From positions 4,092,001 through 4,156,000 of the forward strand of contig JACCLO010000002.1 in assembly GCA_029448655.1 (NCBI GenBank): a stretch of DNA of 64,000 nt. Reading direction: 5' to 3'. This DNA comes from Wolfiporia cocos (taxonomy: Eukaryota > Basidiomycota > Agaricomycetes > Polyporales > Phaeolaceae). This document shows, piece by piece, positions 33,365 through 45,237 of this stretch; the stretch's first letter is position 1, and the number at the start of each line of letters is the position of its first letter. The translations under genes and the position numbers were made by a program. The notes under the pieces are model-generated. The model did no database searches. It was not told the origin of the DNA and saw nothing but the letters and a program-made list of their open reading frames with translations.

Positions 33365-34901
33365 ATGGCCCCAAAAGTCGTACACAAGGCATCTATCTCA
33401 CAAAAGGATGCAGCCGCTACAGCAGCTGCGAAAGCAGCACAGAGTGCTGCAATGCCGCCACCGCCGGATCCCGCACCTCCCCAGGGAATCCTTGAACCAG
33501 AACTGAACGCGCTGATGACATGTTTCCGTGTGAGTTACGATGTCTAGCCGTGCAGTTCTGTACCAATATTGTGAGATGCAAAGAACACCATTGTGAAGAC
33601 AGGACAAGTCTACAGGTTTCATGCAGATGCACGCAGACTGTACGCTACCACCATCCTATGTGTCTTTTCTTGGGTTCTAAGAGTGGTTGCCTTAGAGGGA
33701 TTTCGAAGCATGCTCCCCACCCTCCCCGGACGCTCACCGCTTCATTGGGCCGCGAGGTTGAGAAATATGATCAACTCTGCGACGCGATGGAGGCCCACCT
33801 AGTGAGTGCTGCTCTAGCAATCAGAACGCGCTGTGCACCCAGTCTGACAGATTACAGCAACGCGCCATAGCCATATTACAACGAGACCTCTCCCGCGAGG
33901 AAGAGCGATTGAAGGCAGAGGCCGCAGCTGCAGCAGCCTCTAAAGTCCCCTCCCCAATACTCACCTCCGCACATCCCTTTAGCACCAGCCCGCCCATTTC
34001 CCCCACCCTCTCCACCGTACCCGGCTCCTCTACTTCAGTGGACACCTCCGCAACGGCCTCAACCAATAAAGTCCTACGCCGCCAATCCACCGTCTCGCTC
34101 TCCTCCCTGCAGCGCCCGCCCTTCCCGCACAAACTCGATCTTTCCTCGAGCGCACTGCGCACGGTGCCGGACGAGCCGCTCCCGAGCGGACTCTCCTCGC
34201 CTGTCACTCTTGCGCCCAAGTCCTCGCATCGAAATAGCTTCCCGCAAGAGCTCGTCATGGCTGCACTCAACGAGGCCACGAGTCATCCTGTGGACATCGA
34301 CCTAACCGTCGGCGACACAGAGATGGACATGGAGCATGCGGCAGGCGCGACGGGTGTTGCGCTCGACCCATCCCTCGGAGCGTCGGCGGACAAACCTATC
34401 GAGCTGGACCTGGACATGGACATGGACATATTCAGCGAGGGCGTGGCGAACGCCGCTACAAATACTTCTGCTCATGGCGAGTACTTCAATCAACCGTCCC
34501 GACAGAATGCCAGTGGTAGCCAAGCTGGAGGATCATCACAGAATATCAAGCCCAAAGTGGAGGAAGATATATTTCTCCACGCCCTCAACGCGCAGGGGGA
34601 CTCCGGAAACATATTCGCCTCTCTTGAGGCAACATCGCTCCAGAGTGGTCCATCCGGGGATGCGGGCCACATGCACGCGCCGAGTCAGAATCCCCAAAAC
34701 CATCCATCTCCCAGTTCGTTCCTAGCTAGCCTAGGAACCCCCTCACAATCCGGCGACCTGTCTGCACAACACGGAGAGACCGACATGTTCTCGCTGAATT
34801 TTGGGGACCATGCAGGAGATGGAATGGGTGGACCGGACATGCACAACCTATTCGGCATGGGTCAAGAACAGACTGATAACAAGCCCAATAATGCGTCGTA
34901 G
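33365..34901 (+). CDS. Acidic Asp/Met-rich protein with N-terminal coiled coil, unknown
   Basis: Exon 1 starts MAPKVVHKASISQKD and ends in ELNALMTCF near 33530. A later exon reads LGREVEKYDQLCDAMEAHL, then intron 33801 to about 33858, then QRAIAILQRDLSREEERLKAE and a long disordered C-terminus to TAG at 34901. Between 33535 and 33740 small exons are possible, and I could not fix their borders. The helical first third followed by an acidic tail with PIELDLDMDMDIF and DMFSLNF motifs resembles transcription-coactivator proteins (acidic/hydrophobic activation-type patches). A Mediator tail subunit is possible, but I have no specific match. No membrane or signal segment. Confidence 0.6.
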
Positions 34902-35172
34902 TTCGCAGTGTTCCCTGCCATAACTTGTGCCTGTGCCCAATGACTGCTAGTGACAAAACCGCATGCTTATTCGTAGGTGAGTATACCTCTTGAACAAAAT
35001 CTTGACAGAGATACATTGTTTCGAGAATGCAAAAATTAGCTACTAGGATGCAACAGTAAAAGTACGCGGTAGATCCGTCACAGTACACCACAGCGATTAG
35101 GGTAGACACATGTACAATCGTCATAGTCAGGGCCTCGGACTACACTGCAGGACGTGCCAGCCTCTCGACGCC
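34902..35172. other. Convergent intergenic region
   Basis: The 3' flanks of the Asp/Met-rich gene and the GYF gene meet here. No coding support. Confidence 0.5.
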
Positions 35173-38100
35173 TTACGTCCGCCCTCCCTTCTTCTTCTTA
35201 TTCACTACCTTGAATCCACTCCACTCGGGTTGCGCTGGCTTTGGCTGCGTCTTCACAACGTCGGCGATGGAGACGGACTTGGCATTTGAGCTAGCTGGAA
35301 CACCGTTCTTCTGCCGCGATGCTGCGTCAGCCTTACGTTTGCTCACAAATTCGGAGGCGAAGCGGCGGCCGTCGAGGGTAGTGCTGCTAGCGTAGATCAA
35401 GTCTGAGATGATCTCAGCTGTCGACGGATCGGGGTCCAGTGGGAACGACAGCAGCATTGACGAGATCTCCTCGACTGTAAGATGTCGTCAGTGCAAGCAT
35501 TAGAGGTATTTTGCAACACGTACGATTAACGGAGGAGTTAAGTCCCTTCAGCGACTCGCCGAGCCATTTCAGGAATTCAGGCGAAGGTGGCATAGGGAAG
35601 TCATCCACCTTGGATGAAGTCTTGTTCGCCATAGAAGGTCGAGATGCCGCAGCGGTAGCAGGGGGAACCCGGGCTGGGGTCGCCGGCGTCGATGCTGCCG
35701 ATGCAGAAGAGCCACTTGCAACGATTTTGGCTGCAGAGATCGAGGTCGAGAGAGCAGGGCGGCTTGCCGATGTGGCGACGGCTGCAGGTGTAGGCTTGCC
35801 ACCTGCTCCCACTGTCGTCCACACGCCTCCCGACGCTGGGATGGAAGGTGAAAGCTTCGCAAGGCATGAGTAACAGATTTATAAAAAAAATAGGTATCCG
35901 ATTACCTTAATCTCCGTCGGTGCCCTTTTAGCGGCCGTAGCGATTGTCTCCCTCTCCTTAGCTGCTTGCCTCCTCCGCTTCTCTTCTTCCTCCTCCTGAA
36001 TCTCTTTCATGGTCTTCTTGGCCGCTTGCGGCTTTGCTGCATTCGTCCACACAGGCGTCGCTGGCGACGCAGCAGATGAGGCAGGAGCGTCCTTCACTGC
36101 AGGAGACACACGAGCAGCACCTGCCTGAGAGGTGGGGAGGCCCCAAGAGGTCGTGAAGGGTTGGAATTCTTCCGCTGGCGACGACGTTGCTGCTGTAGTC
36201 GCTCGTGCCGCTCGCTCACGCTCAGCGGCCTTCCGTGCCTCTGCCTTTTTCATCTCTGCATCTTGAATCTCGCGAAGCCCAAGGGGGGCGCTTGAAGATT
36301 TGCCCTTCTTGCTGTCGTCGTCCATCACCCATGCAGCCTTCGGCTCTACCGGTGGAACAGGGGATGGAGGTTTGACCACAATCGGTGCGGCTGCCTTCGC
36401 TACAGCGGGCTGAGGAGCGGCAGTTGCTGGCTGTGCGCCAGACTTCCGACGAGGAGACTTCTGTACTGGACGAGATGGCTCAGCAGACAATAGAGGGACC
36501 GCGGCTGGCGTTGTCTCTGAAACGGGAGGTTGAGATGCATCTTGAGGCGAGACGATCTGAGCCTCCGCCTGAGCAGGGGATACGTCAACTTGAGCGCTTA
36601 GTGGTTGGTTTTGGAGCTCTTCCTGCTGTTGTTGCTGATCGTGTTGACCGAGGTTCGCGATGGTGAGACTTGCTGCTTCGTTAGTCACGTCGCCTGCCCA
36701 AACGGTGGCCAATGTGCCTTGGGATGATCCCATATGCCACGGGGATTGATCGGTCGACGAAATGCTTGACGTGCGTCCGAACGAATGATATGAAAGCGTG
36801 GTAGGGCCGGTAATTATCGTATTGTTACTGGTAGGATAGTCTGTATCGAATGGTCCCGGACGACGCAAAGCAGGAGACGGCTGAGGAGGCCACTGTGCCT
36901 GAGCAGGAGAATGTGTAGGATTCGGAGCAAACACTTGGTGTAGCTGCTGGTTGTCAGTAATCGCATGACTCTGCGCGGCAGGTGATCGCTCTTGCAAAGA
37001 GGGTGTGAGCGGTTGTAACGAGCGACCGTCTTGTGACGAGGAGTACTGCAGAGGCTGATTAAGAGCGAGAGGCTGACCATTAGATGTGATAGAGCCGTTG
37101 CTGTTGACAAAAGATCCGCTCAACGCCATAGGCGAAAGTGGGTCCTCGCTTGCTTGTCTGCCAAACACATCCCGATTCACCACACGCGATGCGACTTGCC
37201 CATTGTAGCCGCCTAATGAACCGAGTTCAGCACCTACATATGTTGAAGGACCCGCTTGGCCATTATGTAGGGATGCATCTTGCGCTCCGCGCAGAACGCT
37301 CGAGCCACTAGACGGGGACATAAGATCCGCGCTAGAGTTCGCGAAAGGTGATGTGAATGGATCGGCTGATCCATCGACGTCTACGAGAATTATGAGTGGT
37401 GCCAATCAGACGGATAATTGCACTCACGATTGAAACCAAGTCCATCAATGGTTGATGCCCTACCAGGAATGTGATTAGTGAACGGCGAGCGGTACCCGCT
37501 GGATGTATCGAATGGGTCATTAAAGGTCTGCCGCCTTTGCGGAGTTATAGGAGAACCAGAGATCGTGCCAAGCCCTGTCAGTCTGGGTCCAGCAGTTGTA
37601 TCAGTGTAGACATGGCTTGCTGCCCTTCCTTCGAATGCGCTGGGGGTCGGAGATCCATTCACAAATCGACCAGCCCCGAATGAGGAGGATGGAGATGCTG
37701 ATGCGCTGGAGCCATTGTGCAGGTATGTATCTAAAGTTGGGCCACGCAAGGTAGTCGTAGGTTGAGGCTGGTATAGAGAAGCTCTCTCCCTGTCTGGCAC
37801 AGGTCCATCTAGCAGTGGGTCTGGCCTACGAGGCAGACCAGGCGGTAATGCAGAAGTAACGCCAGGTGTGAGGAAGATGGGACTGCTTCCAGCGCGTCGT
37901 CGCATATCGCCGACAGATGTCCATTCCGTATCGAGATGTGTGCGCTTCATTAACAGTTCCGCGTTGAAGTATCCTTCGTCGTGCCAGCGCTGCATGACAT
38001 CCGCACGGAACGGCCCTTTGTGGCGCACGCTCGTCAGGAACAATTCAGAGGTGCCACAATCTAAACTGACCTTGTACCTGCCCTTGTGGATCAAGATAGG

Positions 38101-39260
38101 ACCATTCAACACTCGAAGGATCCTCCGTTAACCCAGGAGGCTTGGGGGCCATTGAATCTCCAAGTCCCACGCCGGGAGCGGTCTGAGTAGCATCTTCGCT
38201 CTGCTGTCCTAGAGACATGCTTGCTACTTCACTGCTAAGCTCGTCCCCAGCACTCGCAGAAGCAGCTCCATTAACAGCAATTGTTAGTGTACCAGAGCCC
38301 TGCGTCTGCGCGGACTTATTCGCAGATGCGGATTTAGAGTCAAGACGCTGCTCCGAGTTGGCCTGTGCATCTTCGTCTTCCTCCTTAATGTCCGGTCCCT
38401 TGGGGTCGCTGCCAGAGTCGGTCCCTTCCCTCTCCTTACGGCTGGCACTATCTGCATTAGATTTTGTCATGCTCTCCGAAGTGCGGCGTCTCGACGACCA
38501 AGACTCGTTCAACACTCCGTCAAAACCCGGAGCGAGCCCAATCCGAGTGCGAGGGGAAGCCAATGCAGCGTCTCGGGGAGAAGCCAACGGACCTTGTATC
38601 GACGTAAGAGACAACTTCCTAGGTAAGCTTGGTTGATCTTATGTAGTAAAGCACGTCAGCGCCGAGGGGGGATTTTAGTCAGATCAGAAATCAGACACTC
38701 ACCTGTGCTGTCTCGCCTACGTCCCAACATTCCAATGCGTTCCCGCATAGGACTTGCCGCCCCAGAAGCAGTATGGTTCAACTTAGGCCTGTCTCCTAAC
38801 GAAGTATTCAATGGCGAGAGGAGGTCCGTGGATTGACGGCGGCGAATCTCGGAGTTGAGCGAACCAGCGAAAATCTGTGCACAGCGTGCATGAGGATCTC
38901 GGTACGCAGCTCATTCCACGAATTTGGCACCTTCTTCTCCCCTTCGCTCATCTCCTTCAGTCCGATGGGATCGTATCCTACTTCACGGACGATCCCCTCC
39001 CACCTTTCGACCTCGAGGCCCAAGCCTCCGCGCCCGCCACCTTCCTTGTAAATTCTAAGCATCTCCTCCCGGGAGTATCGGAACGGATACGCGGCATCAC
39101 GTTTCTCAGGAGTGGCGTTCATAGCAGGTGTCACTAAAGCAGAGTATGTCGAGGTGCCAGGAGGAGCAGGCGACGCTGTCAGTGGCGGCGAAGGTGCAGT
39201 CCGAGCCGAGCCTTTCGTCCGCATCCACTCGGGACCAAAGTGCATAGTTGTAGTAGTCAT
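35173..39260 (-). CDS. GYF-domain protein (Smy2/Syh1/GIGYF-like)
   Basis: Predicted cytoplasmic adaptor that binds proline-rich partners; yeast Smy2/Syh1 and animal GIGYF relatives act in mRNA quality control and translation repression. It starts MTTTTMHFGPEWMRTKG (39260) and ends VVNKKKKGGRT (35173), over about eight exons. The N-terminal block has YPFRYSREEMLRIYKEGG, like the GIGYF 4E-binding-type region YxxxLL/YSREEML. The GYF domain reads WSYLDPQGQVQG, then PFRADVMQRWHDEGYFN, then LLMKRTHL, with an intron inside it. The long Ser/Gln/Pro-rich middle contains a charged coiled coil (EIQDAEMKKAEARKAAERER and a Glu/Lys-rich stretch later). The C-terminus (FLKWLGESLKGLN, VEEISSMLLSFP) matches the conserved end of this family. 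Confident on domain; in vivo targets are unknown. Confidence 0.88.
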
Positions 39261-39619
39261 TTTGTCGAGTATTTCGAGATACAGAAGGCTAAGTAGCACG
39301 AGATTCGTGTTGTGATAGCTTCGCGAGCTCAAGGAGATGTCGAGGCGCGGCGTAGAGGATATGTGAAAAGTCAGAGTGTGGCTTTGGCAGACCTCCAAGC
39401 CACAGCCAGCGTGATCACCTCAGGGCAGGCGCCTTCTGACTTGCGCATCAGTTTGTTGGACAATGTCCTCACTTTGCACCACTCAAATTCCCTGACAGTA
39501 CATTCCTGACATTGTAACAATATCTATGGGAATTGATGACTGCTCTACGATATTGCTGTAGTTGATAAATAACACGAGAATGCATTACAGTAGTCGCCGC
39601 AAACTCTCCAATGTCACCA
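39261..39619. promoter_or_regulatory. Upstream region of the GYF gene / 3' flank of the SLC33 gene
   Basis: Both genes are on the minus strand. No ORF or clear TATA box is seen in this 359-base gap. Confidence 0.4.
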
Positions 39620-42101
39620 TCATGAGAAGACTCGCCACTTACTCGGAGGGATCGCTATTTGACAAAACGTAACGTTAAGTATCACACTGCCATCGCATTA
39701 TACACGACATACCTTGCAGTTTTCGCGCTGTAGGGATCATGAAGAAGACCACAGATAACAAACCTAACCCAAGACAGATTGCAGAGACGATGTAGTATCC
39801 GTCCCTCTCAGTGATACACTCTCCTCCAAGCTCAGCGCAGGATGCCTTGCCATGTTCGGACACACATTCGGTCGCTAGAGCACGGATTGTCGGCTATACG
39901 GAGCAACTAATCATGAAAATGCTCACCGGTCACTGAAAGATCATGCCCAATATTGCAAGTGGCTACACTAAACAAATCAACACCTGTGCGCAGAATACGT
40001 ATCAGGAATCTGGGGGCAGAATGTTACATGAAGTCCGTAGTCACCTTTGAGCACGAAATATCTGGGCCATGTCCCTCCTAGATTCGAGAAAGTGGCAAGA
40101 ATCTGGCGACAACGTCAGGACATTGCGCCTGGTTCCGATATATCCGCTTACAGTCATATACGTTCCACCAACTATAGGATCGGAGATGCGGGTATGGAAA
40201 GCAGCCATACCACCAAATTGAATCGTACTGAAGAGAACATAGTGATATGACAGGGCCGAAGGCGCATTTGATAATACCTTACCTGCCAAATGATGAAGCG
40301 ATTGTCTGCGTCACGATCAGTACAAAGAACCAGGTCGGCACCGGTGGCTTTGGGAACCAATAGACCATGAGCGTCGCAATGAGGGTAAGCACGAGTCGAG
40401 GCCAGTATGCATGTATCCAGGCACGAAGCGGCTTGTCACCTCGTGCCCATTTACCCGCTAGCCAACCGCTGAATATTTGGAAGGGGAAATCTATGAGGAC
40501 TGTAATCGCTAGATCTTCCCTTCCCAGGCCTTTTTCGACCATTTTGAGCGATGTCACGGCATCATTTGCCTGAAAACCAATCTTGGCGAACAAATGGACA
40601 ATGAGTAGAGTTTGGACGTCTGATTGTCACGGTCAACCACATGGTCACTTTGCTTGACATAGATACCTACGGGGAAGTTTGCAGATCGTCCACATTGTCA
40701 CATATGCCGACTTGATGCTGATATCTACTTCTGAGCTCTCCTTGTCCTGAAGGCAAGTTAGCCTGAATGCCGATATTTGGCGCAAACCTTCGTTACTGAC
40801 CTCCTTTTTGAAAAAGATCCACACCGTCACAGCGTAAGACATGAGACTGCAGAACAGCAGGTACGCGTTCAATGTCAATCGCGGGATGCCCCATTTCTGA
40901 CTACGATTAGATTGGCCATATGTTTTACGAATAGACGACTAAAGAACGCACGAGAAGGCCTCGCTGTTGAGAGCTAAGAAGACCGTGTACGACAGTAGAT
41001 AGCCGGTGTTGAGGCCGATGGTCTGGGAAGTTGATGCGTAAGGCAAGTTGTCTTCGGAAAGGAGAGTGAGTGCCCAGCCTGACAAAATCGCGGTCATGTC
41101 ATGTTCTCAAGAAAACAAAATTACGAAGCCGCTCCTCACCGTCAACGGCAATATCTGTTCCCGTGATGTCAGATCATCAACAACAATCTTTAGAAATCGA
41201 AATTGACCTTGGGTTGCAGAGAAAAATACGAGCCCAGTGAATGCTGCGGTCAGAATGTATATATACTCTGACGGCTATTGCCACGAGGTTCAGCAGAGAA
41301 TCGGTGCGGCAAAGGATCACACTGACATCATTCATCATTTCGTCTGCATAAAATGACAGCGCAAACATAATGGTGCCCACCAGGAGCTGCATAGGAATAA
41401 TCCAAGACTTCCGACGACCAACGGATGGGAGGTACAAGGAATCCACGATGGGCGACCATAGCAGCTTGAGTGAATATGGATAGCTCGCCAAAGAGAAGAT
41501 GGCGAGTTGCGAGTATGAAAGATGTTCTCGAAGAAGGAATGGTAGGGATCCTTGGTCATGAAAATGAGCTCGTCAGTGGTCGTGGCATCGGTACTGAAGC
41601 GTACCAAGAGCCAATCCTAACTGCGCGATTCATGATCACTGGACAGTTCAGCATATAGGACGTAATACACGTACAGGAAACCCTTGAATTAAGTCTGCAC
41701 CAGCTCGTGAGTAAGTAAAACACGCAAAACGCGACCAGAGACGCGTCCTCACAGAGAATGATGAGCAGCACAATTGCACTCTTATCCTGTGACGACATGG
41801 AACGCTTGATGTCCGAGCGTGCCTCCTCGCCCTCGTCAGCCACATCTAGCGCCGCTTGCCTCCTTTCCTCCTCGTCCAGGAGGCTGAGCTCTACTTCATC
41901 TAGAACTGCGCCATCTGTCGAGTCTCGCCGGTGGTACCCACCTCGTGGCGTTTTGGGCGTGCGAGGCTGAATCTGGATGCTCTCCAGAGAGGTAGCGAGC
42001 CCACGTGCTGGCATTTCCGAGGCCTTTGTATCTACAGACTCTGCTTGATTTTTGTGGCGACGTCGAGGCAGCTGCGAGGAATTGTTTTGATCTGAAGACA
42101 T
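39620..42101 (-). CDS. Acetyl-coenzyme A transporter (SLC33/AT-1 family)
   Basis: Predicted multi-pass transporter of the endoplasmic-reticulum membrane that imports acetyl-CoA for lumenal acetylation. It starts MSSDQNNSSQLPRRRHKNQ (42101) and ends PPSKWRVFS with TGA at 39620-39622. About a dozen exons, some very short: one 16-nt exon (TTAGGATTGGCTCTTG) joins LIQGFP to LGLALG, and the next resumes SLPFLLREHLSYSQLAIFSL. The disordered acidic N-terminus is followed by family motifs YPYSLKLLWSPIVDS, GRRKSWIIPMQ, a central helix set, MAAFHTRISDPIVGGTYMT, and SNLGGTWPRYFVLK, where WPR and the D-P-x-x-G-x-T block are hallmarks of AT-1. Helices are clear by eye but not counted exactly. The alternation of exons and in-frame intron reads is inferred. 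Confidence 0.86.
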
Positions 42102-43243
42102 GGTGGATGTGCTATTCTGATGCGCGATCCCGGGACTCGAGCGCCTGAATCATACGCGCGCGCGTGATCGAACACGTCAGCGCGGTTGTTTCGAATCCCT
42201 TATTCGGCAACTGACGTGGTTTCAAGCCTTGCAATCCTGCGCGCGATTGATATATTCATAACAGCGAGTCCTTTACTTTTGTAGAAGCAAAAGTGCGTAA
42301 TAATGGCTATATCTATCTACCATATAATTGGCCGGTCAGGGCGATATTCCTTCCACCCAGATAGTAGTATGCCGTAGAAGGTCACGAACAAACAGTCAAA
42401 CCCAGTTTCAACTAGCTCGACTCGATGACCTGTGCAATTCCAGGCAGCCGCACCATCGATTAGTATCCAATATTCAGTGCGCAGGATTCCCATTAGCTAA
42501 ATGCGAGAGGCTTCACCACGACCCCCAGGACTTGACTGGCCCGGTGTATATTCTTCACAGTACTCGGTGTAGTACCCAACCAGTGTATGGGTTAAATTCA
42601 AATTCCAGCAATTACATCCGTGGTAAGAGTACAGGTAGTAGCACTGTTCATCGAACAATTAACATCCACTTGCCACTTGCCACAAGAGTGCTTTAAATTG
42701 TGCTGTTGCTATAGAATTTGCACGTCTCTTCCCAGAGCCATGCACCGTGCGGTACGGCCCTAAAGTGATGCAGCACAACGAACCTAAAGTGCGCCAGGGA
42801 CTGCAGGTCTCATAGACTGCAGAAAGTCAAACACTGCTGTGTCGGTCTCTAAAGTGAACCGCACTAACACAAGACATATAGCCTTATGTCAGTACACAAT
42901 GCGTCGAGATATGAGCTCAGCGTGCTGTCGAAAGTTGCTGAAGAACAGAATATCTAAGCCCTCATCTCAGCTTGTTTGTAAACCGCCAAGTGTCAGCGGG
43001 TGAGGTCCCGCTGACGGTGCTTGCGTAGATTTGGCAATCCAAGCGCGTGCAGACGCTTCGAACGACGCTGATCTGCCGGCCTCCAGAGAACCGAATGAAT
43101 GCAGATCGTTATGACGAGATGACACGTTCTAGGACTACTGCCCTGACTGGTAGCGAAGACCCCAGACCACGGCATCTACTCCATGCAGACATGAAACGCC
43201 GATATCCATCCGGCTCCTGGAGTGATAGAGCCGCCATTAACGG
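42102..43243. other. Intergenic region holding a dead secreted-protein copy
   Basis: AT-richer than the flanking core genes. Apart from the relic at 42410-42585 I see no supported gene. Confidence 0.45.
42410..42585 (-). pseudogene. Decayed tandem copy of the cysteine-rich secreted protein
   Basis: The minus strand reads YCEEYTPGQ and, after a stretch with stops, DGAAAWNCTG. The intact neighbour reads CCVEYMPG(Q) and DGAVGWNCTG at the same spacing and order, including sequence resembling the intron between them. Only the 3' half can be aligned, no start or signal peptide is found, and stops interrupt it, so it is a pseudogene from tandem duplication. Confidence 0.6.
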
Positions 43244-43680
43244 CTAGTCCACCACAGATCCCGTGCAGTTCCAGCCGACTGCACCGTCGGTGGGCTCGCA
43301 ACCTGGTCATGAATGATGAGTAGACGGCCGGACTCGACTTCTCAGTGCCTTCATGGGTCATTGATACTGACCTGGCATGTATTCGACACAACATGCAGCG
43401 TACATGCCTTCGTATGTGCTGGATTTCCATTGTGTGAGTTCCACAGTAGGTGGCGATGTACTATCGACACTCACCATGAGCTAGTCACCTCGCAGCCGCT
43501 TGCGACGAGCGTACTCGGGACGTCAGTGTAAAAGCTACATTCGTTCTCCCAGACATATGAGTTGTCGCTGTATGGCTGCAAAGTCTCGCAGCAGAGCGAA
43601 AGCTCACGAGGGGAGCTGCAGGATGCCGAAACAAGCCCAGTAAAGATGAGGATGGCAGACAAGAGGGTAGCTTGGAACAT
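43244..43680 (-). CDS. Small secreted cysteine-rich protein
   Basis: Three exons, 43680-43475, 43418-43372 and 43302-43244, close in phase to 103 aa. MFQATLLSAILIFTGLVSA is a signal peptide. The mature part has ten cysteines with two CC pairs: SC, LCCETLQPY, NECSFY, SGCEV, SSCTY, YAACCVEYMPGC and GWNCTGSVVD. The spacing resembles but does not equal the eight-cysteine hydrophobin pattern. It fits a basidiomycete small-secreted-protein group with CC...C...CC and a final WNCT. Role is unknown: surface coating or host/substrate interaction are possibilities. A dead tandem copy lies about 0.8 kb downstream. A palindromic TATA sequence lies 43-58 bases upstream of the start. Confidence 0.75.
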
Positions 43681-43722
43681 TGTCGCGAGTAGCACAGTTT
43701 GGTGAGGTTGTCATGTCACTTC

Positions 43723-43738
43723 ATATAGTGCACTATAT
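43723..43738. promoter_or_regulatory. Palindromic TATA element upstream of the secreted-protein gene
   Basis: ATATAGTGCACTATAT is a perfect 16-bp palindrome, so a TATA-like core (TATAG/CTATA) is readable on both strands. It sits 43-58 bases before the Met of the minus-strand secreted-protein gene, a sensible core-promoter position. Confidence 0.5.
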
Positions 43739-45237
43739 AACTGACTGGCGGATAGAGAGCTGCCCAGGTGTCATTGAACAGGTCACAGATACGGCCAGGC
43801 TTTGCCTGGCGTACGTGTCATTAGCTGGATATGTGTGGGTCACACGTCGGGCGGCTGGAACCTGCAGGGATCAGGCGGACTGCTCCCAGACGCACCTATG
43901 TCAAACCTGCCGATAGGTGAAGGCGCTACGGGAGCCAACAAGATCGCCCAAGGGCCGTCATATTTCTTCCGTTGCCCTGATGTCCGAGTCCGATGTCAGA
44001 GAACGCGCTATCAGCTGTTTATGCATATGTATTGTTGGGCTCGCGGACCATTCGTATGATGCTTCCTCGTCCAAAGAGCGGCTATGTATGTTTGTCCGAC
44101 TCGGGCTGACGAGAGCACTTTCTCACATGTGAGAGCTAGGATGCTATAGAAAAGGCTGGAGTCTGGGTAGTCAACGGGTCGCTGCGCATCGTATGTCTGC
44201 CTATGTGAGGTTGAATAACTGTGACAACGCCATTGAAAGACGCAACGAAAGCAAGATTACGTAATGCATGTCAGAAGCAGTTTACAAGCTGCGAACGCAT
44301 AGCAAAGACATATCGCAATTAGCTTGCGATAGTCAAATTGTGAGTTTGGACCGCGAGGGTCCAACTCGTGACATAGCCTGCCTGCCTGAAGGCCGCGAGT
44401 CTTTTAAACGCAGCTTCGTTTGTGCGTCATTTCCTGTCAGACCAGGACTTATAATACGGGGCGGGGTCGTCAACTCTTCAAGCTGCTTTCCTTCGTCCTC
44501 TCATCATCCCGTCGCCTTCAATTATCGCTGGTAAGTAGAGCCCTCGACCCTATTGTGACATGCGCACGACATGCAGAGAGCCGTAGGAGCCACAGTATGT
44601 CAATGACACATATATGTAGTAATGCCTTGTTTGAGAGCCACCCGCCTTGCTCTCCATACGGGTGAGATTTCAAGATAGCGGCCAAATTGCGGCCAAAGGA
44701 GAATCGGACAACGTGCGTACCAGATCAATTGTTGTTAAGTTGCGGAGGTAATTCCGGCGGATATCGCGATCAAACTTTCGACTCGATCGGTACGTCGCCA
44801 TCGTTGTCCCTGTTGTCCTGCGCCTTCGTGTCGACGAAACGTAAACCAGGCCGACGCTAGCACAAGAGCCCGACGCGTAGCGGATGTGCACTCGACGCAT
44901 CAGATGAGAAGAACAAGAACCCGAGAGGCCAGAAACGGAAGCGTTGCGGACAATGGGCGGTCGCCTCGTGTTGCTCGTGCCACTTCCCGCGTTGATTGGC
45001 TCAGGTGGTTCTGCCTTACCGTTGCCTCGCTCTCCGCTCTCCGCTCCACGGCCAAACTAGATAAGCCCTGGAGCAGATTTGATTTCGGCCGCCCAAACTC
45101 TCTCCTCCGGACCCCAGCTCCGGCGTTAGGTTTCGGTTTCTGGTTCCATCTGTCGACCAGGCTGCGCTTGTGTCCGGCAGTTTTTTCAGAGCTTAGCACT
45201 GCTGCTCCCATCAGTCGCTCCTTCACACTATACTACC
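43739..45237. other. Intergenic region upstream of GH16 copy 2
   Basis: No supported gene in about 1.5 kb. Around 44447-44530 a TATA-like tataatacgggg is followed by a CT-rich run and then a splice-donor-like gtaagtag, resembling a promoter plus leader exon. It may be the distal promoter of the GH16 gene with a 5' UTR intron, or the remains of a lost gene. The last 40 bases before the Met at 45238 contain ttcacactatactacc. Confidence 0.35.

Noticed and set aside
43244..43680. Classifying the secreted cysteine-rich protein as a hydrophobin
   Set aside because: It has CC pairs but ten cysteines in a different order, so the eight-cysteine hydrophobin pattern does not fit.
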